A stretch of 64,000 nt of DNA, taken from contig NZ_AP023213.1 in NCBI RefSeq assembly GCF_014218275.1, forward strand, positions 4,274,954 through 4,338,953. Direction: 5' to 3'. The stretch is from Citrifermentans bremense (lineage in GTDB: Bacteria; Desulfobacterota; Desulfuromonadia; Geobacterales; Geobacteraceae). The notes beneath the pieces are model-generated. The model had not been told where the DNA came from. It saw only the letters and a program-made list of their open reading frames with translations, and searched no databases. Position numbers and translations under genes: made by a program. The first letter of the stretch is position 1, and every line of letters starts with the position of its first letter. Of this stretch, positions 63,159 to 64,000 are shown piece after piece.

Positions 63159-63207
63159 GATTAAGACTAAGATTGAGGTTAAGAAAAGCCTCTCCTTAGT
63201 CTTAATC
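63159..63207. repeat. Inverted repeat between atpB and atpE
   Basis: Perfect 13-bp arms GATTAAGACTAAG (63159-63171) and CTTAGTCTTAATC (63195-63207), each made of hexamer-like units. It starts 8 bases after atpB and could raise c-subunit output by RNA processing or stabilisation. Confidence 0.75.
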
Positions 63208-63273
63208 TTTATCTTAATTTCGCTTTTTAATTCCTATACTATTTAGGAAAAATACGCAGCAAAGGAGAAACAA

Positions 63274-63549
63274 ATGGAATTCTTTACTATGTGTGTACTC
63301 GCAGCAGGCATCGGCATGGCTCTCGGCACCCTCGGCACCGGCATCGGTCAGGGTCTCGCAGTTAAGAGCGCAGTTGAAGGCACCTCCCGTAACCCCGGCG
63401 CTTCCGGCAAGATCCTCACCACCATGATGATCGGTCTGGCGATGATCGAGTCCCTCGCCATCTACGCCCTGGTTGTCTGCCTCATCATCCTCTTCGCTAA
63501 CCCCTACAAGGACATCGCCCTCGAACTGGCGAAATCCGTAGCGAAGTAA
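63274..63549 (+). CDS. atpE: ATP synthase Fo subunit c
   Basis: 91 residues, two-helix hairpin. The ion-binding carboxylate is Glu59 in MIESLAIYALV; the loop is SRNPGASGK. Gln26 (GIGQG), Ser60 and Tyr64 sit where the Na+ ligands Gln32, Ser66 and Tyr70 of Ilyobacter lie, but Leu61 replaces Thr67. AAAGGAG precedes the ATG. Followed by a strong terminator, so the F1 and b subunits are encoded elsewhere. Confidence 0.97.
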   Translation: MEFFTMCVLAAGIGMALGTLGTGIGQGLAVKSAVEGTSRNPGASGKILTTMMIGLAMIESLAIYALVVCLIILFANPYKDIALELAKSVAK

Positions 63550-63568
63550 TTTCTTCTCTGAAGAAGCA

Positions 63569-63598
63569 AAAAGGGCGTGCCGAAAGGCGCGCCCTTTT
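63569..63598 (+). terminator. Terminator of the atp operon
   Basis: 13-bp stem (one G-T pair) capped by a GAAA tetraloop and followed by T residues, 20 bases after the atpE stop. Confidence 0.93.
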
Positions 63599-63614
63599 TT
63601 TGTTACCCCAGCCT

Positions 63615-63647
63615 GACCTGTCCGACCTGTCCGACCTGTCCGACCTG
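63615..63647. repeat. Tandem repeat of the 9-mer GACCTGTCC
   Basis: Three exact copies (63615-63641) plus a partial fourth. Same unit, one base changed, as the array at 20023-20103. Intergenic. Confidence 0.85.
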
Positions 63648-63709
63648 CTTCACCTTCGCGCGGCCCCTGCGCCTTGACTTTTTCCGACCCGTGTGGAATA
63701 TTCCCACCC

Positions 63710-64000
63710 ATGAAAATACTTGCCGACATGCACACCCACACCCTTGCATCAGGGCACGCCTACTCCACCATAAACGAACTTGCCCATGCCGCTGCTCAGG
63801 CAGGGTTGCAGGGGCTGGCGATCACCGACCACGGTCCCGGGCTACCTGGCGGCCCGCACCGTTTCCACTTCAACGCCCTGCGCTTCGTGCCGCAGAGAAT
63901 CGGAGGGGTCCGCATCTTCCGGGGTGTCGAGGCCAACATCATGGACCCGCAGGGGACCCTCGACCTGGATCAGACCCTTCTGGAAGAACTGGATTTCGTC
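63710..64000 (+). CDS. PHP-domain phosphoesterase (YcdX-like; partial)
   Basis: 97 residues before the right edge. Begins with the first PHP metal motif DMHTHTLASGHAYS, then LAITDHGPGLPGGPHRFHF and RGVEANIMD, all metal-ligand segments typical of YcdX-type PHP hydrolases. Probable zinc-dependent phosphatase; substrate unknown. The C-terminus lies outside the window. Confidence 0.88.
   Translation, partial: MKILADMHTHTLASGHAYSTINELAHAAAQAGLQGLAITDHGPGLPGGPHRFHFNALRFVPQRIGGVRIFRGVEANIMDPQGTLDLDQTLLEELDFV

Overview
The window looks like chromosomal DNA of a Geobacterales bacterium (Geobacter / Citrifermentans / Geomonas type; inferred, not searched). Evidence: high GC, a eukaryote-like citrate synthase, an Ach1-type acetyl-CoA hydrolase/CoA-transferase, a complete 14-gene nuo operon whose NuoF is a long HndC-like form, an Fo-only ATP synthase operon, many chemosensory and Fe-S proteins, and a putative selenoprotein. 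I see no tRNA, rRNA, insertion sequence, prophage, CRISPR array or origin. Both edges cut genes.

Layout. 1-1408 (minus): citrate lyase accessory genes citC and citD, then a PCC/DUF296-domain gene cut by the left edge. 1614-4211 (plus): three overlapping lipid-linked glycosylation genes. 4269-10791: single-gene units including a rhodanese with an in-frame UGA and a SECIS-like hairpin, a papain/alpha-beta-hydrolase fusion, a beta-carbonic anhydrase, a bacteriohemerythrin, a PEBP protein, a protein resembling the C-terminus of Tc-toxin TcA, and a Cys-rich four-helix protein. 11055-18766: a Tat/DUF362 plus polyferredoxin pair, a chemoreceptor, and an alcohol dehydrogenase overlapping a hybrid histidine kinase. 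18898-26108 (minus): a methyltransferase, then an eight-gene operon running cheW, V4R-like, [NiFe]-hydrogenase small and large subunits, ferredoxin, second V4R-like, hydrogenase maturation protease, soluble chemoreceptor. This is the most unusual system in the window.

26519-34879: a Tsx-like porin, a protoglobin-PsiE fusion, small proteins, a CDF transporter, a TetR regulator divergent from the CoA-transferase with a clear operator, a thioesterase and a DUF3108 protein. 35265-42990: quinol NO reductase, ldcA-spmA-spmB, citrate synthase, HlyIII, a J-domain protein and a small membrane protein. 43327-58581 (minus): nuoA to nuoN. 58969-60252: hemL. 60422-61459: an MshEN protein. 61856-63549: atpZ-atpI-atpB-atpE followed by a strong terminator, so F1 must be encoded elsewhere. 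63710-end: a PHP-domain gene cut by the right edge.

Together the genes describe acetate/citrate-linked central metabolism (CoA-transferase, citrate synthase, citrate lyase accessory genes) feeding NADH and ferredoxin to complex I and the ATP synthase, with H2, NO and O2-related side functions. Most convergent gene pairs share a perfect or near-perfect bidirectional terminator.
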